In this document: one piece after another, positions 1 through 9,389 of the stretch | How the letters are laid out: every line of letters starts with the position of its first letter | How positions within the stretch are numbered: the first letter of the stretch is position 1 | DNA from: Chitinophagaceae bacterium | GTDB lineage: Bacteria > Bacteroidota > Bacteroidia > Chitinophagales > Chitinophagaceae | Reading direction: 5' to 3' | Assembly: GCA_016720775.1 (NCBI GenBank) | Contig: JADKJX010000013.1 | Coordinates: 1 to 64,000 of the forward strand | Length of the DNA stretch: 64,000 nt | Translations under genes and position numbers: made by a program | The notes under the pieces: generated by a model | Databases searched by the model: none | The model's input: the letters and a program-made list of their open reading frames with translations, nothing else | Told to the model about the DNA's origin: nothing

Positions 1-63
1 GATCGCTTTAAAGGATATGAGTTAGTTTCGGGAAAATGTATTCTTAATAATAACTGTTTATGA
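1..63 (+). CDS. C-terminal end of an unidentified protein, cut by the window edge
   Basis: Frame 1 is open from the first base and reads 20 residues, ending Cys-Ile-Leu-Asn-Asn-Asn-Cys-Leu, then TGA. The stop overlaps the next start codon in an ATGA arrangement, which is typical of translationally coupled genes and is the main reason to believe this short stretch is coding. No family can be named from so little. The next gene encodes a secreted protein, so this may be the end of a co-transcribed secreted protein. Confidence 0.35.
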   Translation, partial: DRFKGYELVSGKCILNNNCL

Positions 64-627
64 AAAGGATACTGGCATTAATATTACTGGCTTTCTTTAT
101 TGTACACGATCATCTGGCAGTTGCGCAAAACGTAGGAATCCCCGTAACCAACCCTGTTGTGAAACTGGATGTTGCGGGGTAACATAAAAATCGCCGATGG
201 GGTACAGGCTGCCGTAAAGAATTTTAACCACGGATGCCAATGGTTTAGCAAGCTGGGCACCCCGTAAAAACCAAGAGTAGTACGGATAACAGATCCCAAC
301 ACCGGGTGCCTTATTGTACATACGCCCAGTAATCTCCATGCTTTTACGCTCACAGATACTTCGATTATACTATTACAGGGAAAAAGTATCCTCGGTATGG
401 AACCGGCCGGCATGACATAAACCTGTTGTGATGGTGGAGCCACGGTGCAGATAGTACTTACTTATACGCCCGTTGCAGAGGGCGCTCAATGGGCAGAAGC
501 AGCCTTTACGTATGGAGGTAATTTTTTGCCGGGAGCGCATACCATACAGGTGTTGCCGGTTGATAACACCGTACCCTGGGGATGCGGAAATATGTATGGC
601 AATATGATCGTTACTTTTTTTGACTAA
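60..627 (+). pseudogene. Secreted 'NVGIG'-type surface protein, frame disrupted
   Basis: The ATG at 60 gives a clean signal peptide (MKRILALILLAFF...AVAQ) followed by a segment close to the NVGIGTTNP...LDVAGNIKIADG pattern. That pattern opens many secreted Bacteroidota proteins carrying tail-fibre or adhesin-like modules. The reading frame then stops at about 182 and continues in other frames, with internal stops near 270 and 418, to a C-terminal part (445-627) that starts around a Gln-Ile-Val-Leu-Thr-Tyr segment. The pieces line up as one protein of about 185 residues. I cannot tell true decay from base-call indels. No enzymatic motif is visible. The role is inferred as surface or secreted. 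Confidence 0.5.
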
Positions 628-939
628 GGGACAGTCTCTTTCTGCTTTGATCAATGTGCTTTGCTGGAATTAAGAATTAAGAATTAAATACGCTGCCGAT
701 ATTAAGAGTGGTTTTCAGCGGCTGTTAGGATCTTTCTCATTCTTCAGTTTTTCTAATATTGCTTCGTTAATATTTGTTTGTAATGCATTTGCTTCCGCAT
801 ATGGTTGATTTTATGTTTAAAATAAGGCAGATTGAATTTACAATTTGTAATGATTCTTTCATTCACAGCTTGCACCCTACCGGGCCATCTTTTGAAACAG
901 GCTAGCAAAAGAACCGGTCTGAATGATCAGCCGGTCCTT
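628..939. other. Intergenic stretch, nothing recognised
   Basis: AT-rich spacer between a plus-strand and a minus-strand gene, so a convergent junction. It holds a short direct repeat of AAGAATTAAGAATTAA near 668-686. I see no gene, no clear hairpin terminator and no RNA gene. Confidence 0.4.
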
Positions 940-1508
940 TTAGAATTCAGTATTAAGCTTATTTACCCGGCGGAGGAGGGGTACACCTTTACGTAGGGCC
1001 TGGAACATCATGTTCACTTTGCCTTCTTTGTTGAAACGCCAGGTTTCTTGCAGGCTGATAGTATCTACCTCACCGGCCTGGTTTGTTTCTATTTCGTTGC
1101 CCCAAACGGCTACCCAATTCTCATTCTTGTCGGTACATTTTACGCAGCAAAACTGTTTCCAACATTTTTCCATTTTTGTAAAGGAACCGCGGTATGCCTG
1201 CATTCCTTTCATCAGGGTATCGGTTGGCCCCATCATGCTGGAACCATCTGCCAGGAAAAAGGCCATCGAATCGGCAAAGTGCGAACGGCTTTTCGACAGG
1301 TCGCCGCTTTTCCATTCCTGCCAGAGGGCCAGGACCGTTTCGGTATTCTTAGCCGAATCCATAACGAATGAAGCCGAATACGTTGGTGTGAGCCCATGCA
1401 TACTCGGCCGGTACCGCGGTTTTACCCTTCAGCCGCAGCCCCGGCAGGCTTTTCGTTGTTGCAGGCAATAAACGCAACTGCACAGAACAGTACAAGAAAT
1501 TTTTTCAT
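940..1508 (-). pseudogene. SnoaL/NTF2-like lipoprotein, frameshifted
   Basis: The main reading frame (940-1401) encodes an NTF2-like fold seen in small Bacteroidota lipoproteins: a TVLALWQEW helix, a DGS...GPTDT segment, a VAVWG strand, and an LQETWRFN...GKV strand near the end. Upstream in another frame, at about 1508, lies the true start: MKKFLVLFCAVAFIAC, a lipoprotein signal peptide with the Cys at the cleavage site. At least two frame changes lie between about 1400 and 1425. The C-terminus also seems to shift near 985, where the other frame gives a Pro-rich end stopping at 963. Function within the NTF2-like superfamily is unknown; these domains often bind small ligands. Confidence 0.6.
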
Positions 1509-1839
1509 AACTTTTCGGTTTATGTTTTATTTAAAAATGGGAGGTCCAGGGGGAAAGCGTGACCAAGGTAATTTTTTTTCAATCGAAAATCATAGCTTTT
1601 ATCAGCCACAGGAAACCGGAAGGTGATCCCATAAAAACCTTACATTCTAAATTTTAGTATTGCCCGTAGAACGTCTGCCGGAAAAGTTACATGCGGGCCG
1701 AATGACCGGGGTAGAAACTTATGCACAATGAGCCGGCGAAGATGCAGATTCTTCCTGATAAGTATCACTTAATCCCGTATCCGGTATCAGCAGTTTACAA
1801 ATGTGGCTTCATAAATAACTTTAGTTAAATTATCATTTT
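1509..1839. other. Divergent intergenic region
   Basis: Separates the minus-strand lipoprotein gene from the plus-strand OmpA-type gene, so it should hold both promoters. A TAACTTTAG stretch about 25 bases before the ATG at 1840 resembles the Bacteroidota -7 box TAnnTTTG, but weakly. No RNA gene or strong repeat is seen. Confidence 0.3.
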
Positions 1840-3080
1840 ATGAAACTGAAATATACCGCTGTTCTGCTGCTGCTATCGGTAAGCAGCCAGTACAGTTTTG
1901 CACAGGTATTGAACCCGGGTAAAGTTCTGGAAAGAAAAGCCATCAATAAAACCAACCAGGCCATCAATAAAAAAGCCGACGAAGTAATTGACAGTGCATT
2001 CAGTACAAAGAACGACCCGAAGGCTACCAATAATAAACCTGTTGCCCAAAACAATCCAAAAAAAGATACCGTCATAGATCCTGCCGGAAATACGCAACCT
2101 CCTTTACAAGCATATTCCAAATACGATTTTGTTCCGGGAGAAAGAGTGATCTATTTTGATGATTTCAGCCAGGATGCCGTAGGTGATTTTCCCGCTTTGT
2201 GGACAGCCAATGCTGCATAAATACGCTGAATATTCCCGTGGCTCAACCTGAACAGCACCGACGGAAATTATTTCTATTTAAAGCAATATTGCTTTTCCTA
2301 AAAAAACTTTATCATCGAATTTGATATTGTTCCAAAAGACCGGGGGACGTATTGCTGCGACTATATTGTGTCATGGGGAGACCAACACTTGGAAATGGAC
2401 AACAGTCCTCAATTCCTGGAAACAGAAAGGGATCATCATCTCCATTGAAAAAGCAAACTTGGAATACGATGATACAAAACAGGCGACCCTGTGCAACTTA
2501 CCGGCTCATCAGGCCTCAATCCCGTTGAACAGGAGAAAGCGAATCATGTCATCTGGGTAACAGGGCCGTAGGCTGCGGATCACATAAGTCGGCAAAGTGC
2601 TGACATGCCAACCAACATTCACGATGGAACCAGTGTATTCAACCGCTTTTGTTTCGGTTATCAAGAGGCGCTTCCTGCGGCTCGTATATCTCTAACCTAG
2701 TGATAACCGACGCAGCGCCCGATATGCGGAGCAAATCACCGAAGGCAAATCTGGTGAGCTACATGGTATTTATTGACGTGAACCCGATAAAGTAAAACCC
2801 GAAAGTTACGGACCATTAAAAACATTGCAGATGTGCTGACCGAAAATGCAGGAGTAAAGATCAAGATCATCAGGCATCCGATGCTGATGGCAATGATGCC
2901 GCCAATCCCGACCTTGTCGAAACGCAGGGCCGCAGCCGTAAAAACGAACTGGTGAAAACCTTCGGTATTGACGCTTCCACCATTGAAACCGATGGCATGG
3001 GAGAAACAAAACCGGTTGCAGCAAACGATACGCCTGCGAACAAGGCGCTGAACCGGAGGGTGGAATTTATTAAGCAATAG
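1840..3080 (+). pseudogene. OmpA-family outer membrane protein, multiple frameshifts
   Basis: Starts with a signal peptide (MKLKYTAVLLLLSVSS...FAQ), then a polar, Asn/Lys-rich region and a conserved stretch ending FDDFSQDAVGDFPALW that I associate with this Bacteroidota OmpA subgroup. The first frame stops at 2220. Coding similarity carries on in shifted frames, and from about 2850 the sequence reads as an OmpA C-terminal peptidoglycan-binding domain: DADGNDAANPDL, then a KNELVKTFGI segment, then NRRVEFIKQ and the stop TAG at 3078-3080. OmpA domains of this type bind the peptide part of peptidoglycan and anchor the outer membrane. At least five frame changes are needed for one protein of about 410 residues. 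Confidence 0.65.
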
Positions 3081-3228
3081 AGAAAATAAAACCTGCACCG
3101 GGTTACAAAAGCAGTACAGCAATGGAAGATCATGATATGCATCATACAGAATGCACATAATAGTTCCGTTTGGGGAGAATAATCAGGGTACATTACAGCT
3201 TGGTCATTTTAACCCTTAATATCTTAAC

Positions 3229-3896
3229 ATGTGTTTTTCTGCCAGTGCAAGTTTTGGAGCTGCTGCGGTCATTGGTACGGTGGGCATTATTTTTTAAAAA
3301 GTGAAACACCCTTCCTAAGGCCCTGTTTGCCTGTATCCCCCTCCTCTTTGCTGTTCAACAGTTCACCGAAGGTTTTGTATGGCTTTCATTTACCAATACG
3401 GAATATACCGAATGGAAAGGTCCGGCCACGGGATTATTCCTGTTATTTGCACAGGTGGTATGGCCCATGCTGGTACCGCTTTCTCTATACCTTATTGAAA
3501 AGAATGCACGGCGAAAAAAGATACTGGGCATCTTCACCGTTATGGGTGTTCTCACCGCAGCCTTTCTTGGCTGGTGCCTGCTGAATTATACCATTACAAC
3601 CGGCATCACTTCCTATCACATTGATTATACGTTAAATTACCCGGTGCTGCTATCCTGGATAGCCAGTGCTGTTTATGTAGGGGTAACCATCCTGCCGCCC
3701 TTTATATCCGGCAATAAAAATGCCGTTGTGGGTATTTTGGTACTGGCTTTTTATAGTTACGGAAATATATTTCCCGGATATTATTTCTGTCTGGTGCTAT
3801 TTTGCCGCCCTCATCAGCGTGGTGGTTCTTTACCTGGTTATTGATATGAATAAAAGCGGATCAAATGCGCCGCCGGTTGCCATCCGGGAGATTTAA
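3229..3896 (+). pseudogene. DUF6629-like multi-pass membrane protein, frameshifted
   Basis: The ATG at 3229 reads MCFSASASFGAAAVIG, which matches the N-terminus I know from the DUF6629 group of membrane proteins (MCFSA...SF). The frame breaks at about 3295 in a run of Ts. It resumes with a QQFTEGFVWL segment and a WPMLVPLSLYLIE membrane helix, then passes through three more hydrophobic helices (around 3530-3780). A second shift occurs near 3775, and the last frame ends at 3896. The protein would be about 220 residues with six or more membrane segments. Function is not known. Family naming is from memory of its N-terminal pattern, so moderate certainty. Confidence 0.5.
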
Positions 3897-3935
3897 TACG
3901 TTCATCATTTAGGAATTGTTTTAAGTAAACTGTTT

Positions 3936-6314
3936 TTACTCTGCATTTGCTGCGTTTCTATTTTTATTTAATTCCTTTATCGATTCTATCAGCAACGGAA
4001 CCAATCGTGCATAATCCACTCCTTTAAAACCATCTTTTTCATTCACGGCACCCGGAATTATTTTTTCAACATTCTGCGCCAGCAAACCAATTTGCCTGCC
4101 GGGCATAAAATAATTTTTAGAAAATTCATCAACTTTCATTTCATATTCTACCCCGTTTATCTGTAATAATTTTGTAAAGGAGATGATATGGCAGTAATAT
4201 TTTGTTTAAAGCGTTCATCACTGGTATACGTTGTGCCGTTTGCCCAAATGCTGCCGTTTACATACAATGCGTAACCGCTGCCTATCTGAAAGCGGCCAGC
4301 TTGTGTAAATGTTCCTGCATTATCCTGTGTGCCAAAAGAAACAGCCGCCCCGGGATTATCTGCATGTAATCTAAGTTCATTGCCATACACTCCTATTCCA
4401 CTTCACCGGAACCTCCGGGATAGAGTAATTTTTTCACCCAATGCCGGAGGAAATGAAAGGGGGCGAATAGGGTTACTATTGCCAATGCCTATGTTTCCAT
4501 TTCCTTTAATTCTTAATTTTTCTGAGAGGCTTCCAAACCCGCTTTGTGAAGTTGAAAAGGTCAGGTCGATGGATTCAGCACCTGCAGTATTGTTTAGCAG
4601 ATCTCCCTGTACTATGGCGGCAACAACATCAGCGGCTGCAGTATTTTTAATTGAAAAAGCAATATTGGGATAATTACTACCGGGTATATTCCCTTTTAGA
4701 AGCAGGCCGCCATAACCGCCAAAATTCTTTTGATCAATGGTTAATTGCCCGTTTATATCTAACATAGAACCTGGCGTAGTTGTACCAATACCCACATTCC
4801 CGTCTCCCCTTATCCGCATCGTCTCCGTAAAGGCATCGCTGCTGCCATAACCAAAAGCAATACTTGAAGGCGCTGCATCAGTATATATCTGAAGCAATCC
4901 GCCTTGTATGCCAAAGCCGTAATGACTGCCGCTGTTTCCATACAAAGAAATTTTATCACTAAGGGTGTTTGGAAAATCAACGGAAAACCGGGTGCAGATG
5001 CCGATACCTAAATTCCCGTTTTGAGAGATCTTGATATTCCCACCGGTTGATATGATTTCATTCAGGATGGTTTTTGTCCAGATGCCATCAGTTATTTCGG
5101 TATTACTAATAGCTGGTGATAGTGATGAATAAGAAGGAGTAGAATAGGACGCCTGGTTGTATTCCCAAAAATCTTTCAGATAGGTAGAGCCACCTGTTCC
5201 GCCGTTCCGATATATCCTTTGGTGCCAATTGAAAATCCCACGGCATAATACCTTGCGGAACCACCAAAATCAGCCTTTGTGTCCAGGCATTTGCTACCGG
5301 GTCATATTCAAAGAAATTTTTTAACATGGTGTTTCTGAGCCCGGAACCAATGTATCCTTTGGTTCCAATTGAAAATCCAACAGCAGCCTGCCTTGCCTGC
5401 TTTCCGGTAATTGCAAATTTGCTTTGGTACCCATGAGTTGGTTCCGGGGGTATATTCCCAAAAATCGAGTGCTTCTGCATTATCGCCGGGAGAAAAGCCG
5501 GTACCAAAATATATCCTTTATTATTTAAAGAGAAACCGGTAGCGCTTGCAAGTCCTGCACCGGCAAAATTTGTTTTCTGTGTCCATGCATTCGTTGTTGG
5601 GTCATATTCCCAAAAATCATTATTGTAAATACCATTATACCCCGTTCCGATATATCCTTTCGTGCTGATAGAAATTCCAACAGCGTAAGCCCTCGCTGTT
5701 CCGCCAAAATCAGTCTTCTGACTCCAGTTATTGGCTGTTGGGTCATATTCCCAAAAATCTTTTAGATAAAGCCGGGTTCCCTGCCTGTACCAATATATCC
5801 CTTACTGCCAATAGAAAAGCCAACAGCATCTCTGTCTTGCGACACTCCAAAATCTGCTTTTTGTTGGGCTATTGGTAACCGGGTCATATTCCCAAAAGTC
5901 TTTGCTTAAAGTATTACCCTGTACCAAACCCGTTCCAACGTATCCTTTATTCCTATAGAAAAGCCAACAGCATATTGTCTTGCTATACCTCCAAAATCAG
6001 TTTTTTCAGCCAGGTATCAGCTGGCACCGTTACAGTTCCTGTCCGTTTTAAGCCACAATTTCGATCCAGTTACTTCCATCATAAATATCGGTGCATTGGT
6101 CATCCGTATTAAAAATAGTTAAGCCAACTGCCGGGTTTACAATGGTATTTCGTTGATCTGTACTCAACCGGGGCAGAAGTATTCCTTTGGTGGTGCTGCT
6201 TACATCTAACAAAGCACTGCTGTTTGGAGTGGTAGTACCGATACCTACATTTTGAGCTGAAAGATAAAGACATGCATTCAGTAAAAATACCAGGAAAAAC
6301 AGGATCTTTTTCAT
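3936..6314 (-). pseudogene. Secreted kelch-repeat adhesin with C-terminal endosialidase-type chaperone domain, frameshifted
   Basis: The ATG at 6314 starts a signal peptide, then QNVGIGTTTPNSSALLDVSS, the usual N-terminal module of these surface proteins. From about 6040 to 5100 there are about six repeats of a kelch-like unit of roughly 150 bases (WEYDP...AWTQ...DFGG...AVGFSIGTKGYIG), which predicts a beta-propeller. From 4945 to 4400 come NVGIGTTTPGSMLDI modules. At 4390-3936 is an S74-type intramolecular chaperone domain (SDERFKQNI, then FMPGRQIGLLAQNVE and YARLVPLLIESIKEL), which in phage tailspikes trimerises and cleaves itself off. The frame changes many times, though each module is recognisable. 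Whole product would be about 790 residues. DUF4907 gene lies 12 bases upstream, so probably one operon. Confidence 0.65.
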
Positions 6315-6326
6315 GTTGATAAAATT

Positions 6327-6726
6327 TTAGTGAAGACCAATTTTTTTCAAATCATGTATAGTAATTGTTGGCGGTATTTCGCCCTGTTTAATTTTTTCTA
6401 TCACCAACCGGGCTGTTTTAGCTGCGCTTGCGGTATCTTCAAATCCCTTTGTGCCTGTTATAGCTGGTATCGTATTTTGTTGTATGTATAAATTGCCATC
6501 CGCATAAATACTGTAACCAAAACTGTTGTTGTTCACTTTAATAACAAAATACTGGAACTGCGTGGCAGCTGCTTTTTTAATATTGGCAGCTTTTATTTTT
6601 GCCAGCTCATTTTGCGTTGGGGTTCCGGGTAAATATGTTTGTGCAGTTTTATTCTTTCCGGCAGTTTGTGCAGTTGCCTGCGCACAAAAAAAAAAGAAGC
6701 GTGCCTGCACAAAATATCCTTTTCAT
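6327..6726 (-). CDS. DUF4907-like secreted protein (one frameshift in signal peptide)
   Basis: The mature part reads FGYSIYADG...IPAITGTKGFEDTASAAKTARLVIEKI..GEIPPTI, which fits the DUF4907 pattern of a small domain with a central G-x-KGF motif followed by a helix. The true start is at 6726 (MKRIFCAGTLLFFF), in a different frame from the rest; the frame changes in the long T run near 6688-6697, where one extra T would join them. About 133 residues, exported. It directly precedes the kelch-S74 gene by 12 bases on the same strand, so the two are probably co-transcribed and may act together at the cell surface. The biochemical role is unknown. Confidence 0.55.
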
Positions 6727-7074
6727 CTTACCAAATTACAATTTAATATATGATTATTTTCAATTCTTTTACCCCGCTTATCCTGCTCTTTAATGCCGCT
6801 GTTAACCCGCTGGATCAGTATTCTCCAACGTTTATTCAATTCATTAATGTGATTTAAATGTGACTACCCGGGCCGGATGGAAAAGAGAAGATATAGTAAA
6901 CTATTCCGTTTATGATCAGGTAAAGAACGATTGTAAGAATAAATAAGATCCGGGCCTCACCGGCACAACTGATCTCATGCCATGTACATGGTAAATTTAA
7001 TAAGCCGGGTGGGGAACACATGCTTACCCCGCACGGTATACGCCAGTTGGGTAACTTGCCTGCTGAAAGATTTT
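6727..7074. other. Intergenic stretch, nothing recognised
   Basis: Lies between the minus-strand cold-shock gene (its 3' end) and the start of the DUF4907 gene. It must carry the promoter of the latter. CCGGGCC occurs twice, at about 6868 and 6950. No ORF with coding character, no clear terminator. Confidence 0.3.
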
Positions 7075-7401
7075 TTACTTAACGAGTTTCACATTAACGG
7101 CATTGGCTCCACGTGGCCCCATTTCAATTTCAAAACTCACTTTATTATTTTCTGCAACCGTTTCCGATAAGGCATTGATGTGCACGAATACACTTTCCTG
7201 TGTCTGCAGGTCTTTTATAAAACCAAATCCTTTGTCGTGATTGAAAAAACTGATGATACCGGTCCTGCTGCTGGCTAAGTCATTGGCCGGATCGTATTTG
7301 GGTACGCCGATCTCTATATCTGATGCTTTGATGTTGATCCTTTTTCTCGGATCAGGAGGCGTATCCGACAGGTTGCCGTACTCATCCACGTAAGCGATCA
7401 T
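7075..7401 (-). CDS. Cold-shock-domain protein (N-terminal Lys-rich part out of frame)
   Basis: Residues 45-108 form a cold-shock domain: TGIISFFNHDKGFGFIKD carries the aromatic nucleic-acid-binding surface (RNP1-like GFGFI) and ESVFVHINAL the second motif (VFVH). It binds single-stranded RNA or DNA and likely acts as an RNA chaperone. The same frame stays open upstream to about 7520 and encodes a very Lys/Glu-rich stretch, which I know from Chitinophagaceae homologs that start with a SQETW-like motif; here that motif (QETWNKKE) is visible at about 7485-7510 but no ATG is in frame, so the real start is probably hidden by an indel near 7515. The full protein would be about 145 residues. A run of 40-bp repeats lies just upstream. 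Confidence 0.8.
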   Translation of the reverse strand: MIAYVDEYGNLSDTPPDPRKRINIKASDIEIGVPKYDPANDLASSRTGIISFFNHDKGFGFIKDLQTQESVFVHINALSETVAENNKVSFEIEMGPRGANAVNVKLVK

Positions 7402-7516
7402 GCTTGCCGGGTTCTCCCCTTTGTTTGTATTTTCCCTTTGTTCCTGCTTTTTCTCTGCTTTCTCTTTCTTTTTTTGCTTTTTTTTCTTTTCTCTTTCTTT
7501 TTTATTCCATGTTTCT

Positions 7517-7644
7517 TGTCACAGTGCCGTGTCATTTTTTTTGTTAAATTTTTTTTTGTCACAAAGCTGTGTCACTTTTTTTCATTTACTTTTTTTTGAC
7601 ACAACCTTGTGTCATTTTATTTTGTTCCCAAAAAAATGACACAG
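7517..7644. repeat. Four-copy, 40-bp-period repeat with palindromic cores
   Basis: On the plus strand, 18-bp cores start at 7517 (TGTCACAGTGCCGTGTCA), 7557 (TGTCACAAAGCTGTGTCA) and 7597 (TGACACAACCTTGTGTCA), with a half core TGACACAG at 7637. The starts are exactly 40 bases apart. The third core is a perfect 8+8 palindrome around CC. Cores are joined by T-rich 22-base linkers. They lie just upstream of the cold-shock gene and could be protein-binding sites or RNA hairpins in its leader. Confidence 0.7.
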
Positions 7645-7740
7645 GGTTATCCTCGTAAAAGAAAGCCCCAGGCTTTGATCATCATTTCATGGTGGCATTT
7701 GCTGCTGCGCCCGTGAAAGGTGTTGAAAATGCCGGCGGCA

Positions 7741-8495
7741 TCACCATTGCCGGATCGCAAAGTAAGCAGCGATGGCCAGCTGTTCCCGGGCAGTAGCCTT
7801 GCTGTAAAGGTATATCCTGGGTTTTGTAAGCTTAGCGGTTGAGTAGTTTTGCATCACGGCATAAACAACATCTCCCTTGAGCAGCTGGAAGCCGTCTATA
7901 ATGTATATGGAACCTTTTTCCCTTTCTTTCACGTATTTAAATACAAAACTGTCTTTATTGATGATGAGCATATTGCTGCTATCTCTTCCAAAAAAATACC
8001 TGGCAGAATCGGCGAAGCCGGGTATTGTAATGGTTCCTTTTCCGGAGGCATACCGGTAAACATTTTCCACATCTTTTGAATAGTCGTGGTTACCCTTTTC
8101 CAGCACGGCGCCCAGCACCGATTGTCCATTGCTGGTATGTGTTTCTATGTAGTAGGTATAATGCACCACACATTTCAGTGAATCGTTCCCAAACAGCAGT
8201 TCGCCGGTGAGTACATTCTTTATAAACTTTGTATAGGGAAATACCAGCCCCAGGTTGGAGTATTTATCCACTTCCCGGTTACTGATAACACTGTCTTGTG
8301 TCCTCGGTAGTCCAGTAACCGGATATTTGGAAGATATTGAGCACTCCCGGTGATATCGGAACTACGATTATTGGCACTCAGCTCTGCAGGCAGGGTCAGT
8401 CCTTTTGATCCGGCACAGGCCTGCAAAAACAACAGGCAACTGAATAAGTAATATAGGAGGCAAGTACGATTCACTTTGTTAACTGGTTTATGCAA
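7741..8495 (-). CDS. Uncharacterised lipoprotein (one frameshift)
   Basis: Two overlapping frames read as one protein of about 250 residues. The upstream part (start 8495) has a lipoprotein signal: a hydrophobic stretch LLYYLFSCLLFLQAC with the Cys followed by AGSKG. The downstream part (to 7741) continues as DSVISNREVDKYSNLGLVFPY, followed by strands such as FVFKYVKEREKGSIYIIDGF and a final IYLYSK segment. The frame changes near 8295 in a GTGTCC region. I do not recognise a family. It would be anchored to a membrane by its lipidated Cys. No partner gene is evident: the next gene upstream is a transposase. Confidence 0.5.
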
Positions 8496-8565
8496 ACAAG
8501 TTAATACCAGCGGCAGGGGGAATACTATGATGGAGGTCAGGAAAGAATATGAAGCTGCTCCCCCT

Positions 8566-8630
8566 CACTGGCGCAAGTGTTCCCTTTAACAATGCCTTTA
8601 GTTTACAGGAATGATCATAGGATCACTTGT
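8566..8630 (+). repeat. Left inverted repeat of the RAYT unit
   Basis: Begins CACTGGCGCAAGTGTTCCC and ends ATAGGATCACTTG; its imperfect inverted partner is 9390-9453. The first 14 bases are nearly self-complementary. Confidence 0.65.
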
Positions 8631-8660
8631 GACACACAAGTTTGCCCGGATTGTATCCGG
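8625..8660. repeat. Two tandem perfect hairpins at the transposase 3' side
   Basis: ACTTGTG-ACA-CACAAGT at 8625-8641 and CCGGAT-TGT-ATCCGG at 8646-8660 are two exact short stem-loops lying just after the stop of the RAYT gene and overlapping the inner end of the left repeat. They could be REP-type recognition hairpins or a rho-independent-like end without a U run. Confidence 0.55.
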
Positions 8661-8668
8661 TGTAAGCA

Positions 8669-9217
8669 CTACAAATGCTCAATAGCCAGTAAGCCATGCT
8701 CATTAGTATAATAATCAATAGCACTGCTGTACTTATAATGCCAGGGCTCCCAAACCAAACCGCTTCTTACCGGATTTTCATGCAGGTAATCCAGTCTTTC
8801 TTTTGATTTACTGGCTGAGTTTAATTCTATAGGGTGATAATCCTGTTTCCAGAATTGATAATCTTTATTGTTCTTATTGTTTTTACCGGCATAGCTGAAA
8901 AGATTAAGCATCCATTCCTTCCTGCTTTCTGTTGCATTTTTTTCAATGGCTGCAATGATCTGTTTGCTGCTGTACTTTTTAATATCCCGAACCAGCCATT
9001 CTATCTTATTGGTATTGCTGCTTACAATTAAATGCACGTGGTTGGTCATAATGATCCAGGCATGCAGTATTAACCCCTTGTTTTCCTGGCAGTATTTTAA
9101 ACTGTTGATGAATATTTCCTTGTAGCATTCTCTTGAAAACACATCCACCCATCCTACTACTGCAAAAGATAAAAAATGCGCTATGGCATCTTCGCCAACT
9201 TTATAATTTGATGACAT
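8669..9217 (-). CDS. REP-associated tyrosine transposase (RAYT, Y1/IS200-like)
   Basis: 182 residues, the usual size. The HUH metal-binding motif is seen as NHVHLIV at residues 60-66 and the candidate catalytic Tyr in DIKKYSSKQI about residue 82. A late HENPVRSGLV segment is typical of RAYTs (the 'NPV+aGLV' motif). Enzymes of this class cut and join single-stranded DNA through a 5'-phosphotyrosine link and are thought to spread REP palindromes. The gene is intact, unlike its left neighbours, and is enclosed by inverted repeats (8566-8630, 9390-9453). Start chosen at the ATG at 9217; a helix-poor start MSSNYKVGEDA follows. Confidence 0.85.
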   Translation of the reverse strand: MSSNYKVGEDAIAHFLSFAVVGWVDVFSRECYKEIFINSLKYCQENKGLILHAWIIMTNHVHLIVSSNTNKIEWLVRDIKKYSSKQIIAAIEKNATESRKEWMLNLFSYAGKNNKNNKDYQFWKQDYHPIELNSASKSKERLDYLHENPVRSGLVWEPWHYKYSSAIDYYTNEHGLLAIEHL

Positions 9218-9389
9218 GATAGTATTGATCAGGTATGCCTAAATATAAAGTATTCCCGTTCTCTGGCCCCGTTTAAAAACTTCCAGAATCAGGAGGTTTT
9301 GGCCATATAAATCAGTGGTGAAAGTTAGTAAATTGATCAGCATTTGTATTCCAAAATCCAGAAACAGTCCGGCACAACTGAAAAGGCAT

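Noticed and set aside
1010..1471. 153-residue plus-strand ORF
   Set aside because: Antisense to the NTF2-like lipoprotein gene; length is a by-product of the reverse frame.
7400..7639. 79-residue plus-strand ORF rich in Phe/Ser/Cys
   Set aside because: Antisense to the Lys-rich N-part of the cold-shock protein and the T-rich repeats; composition is a strand effect.
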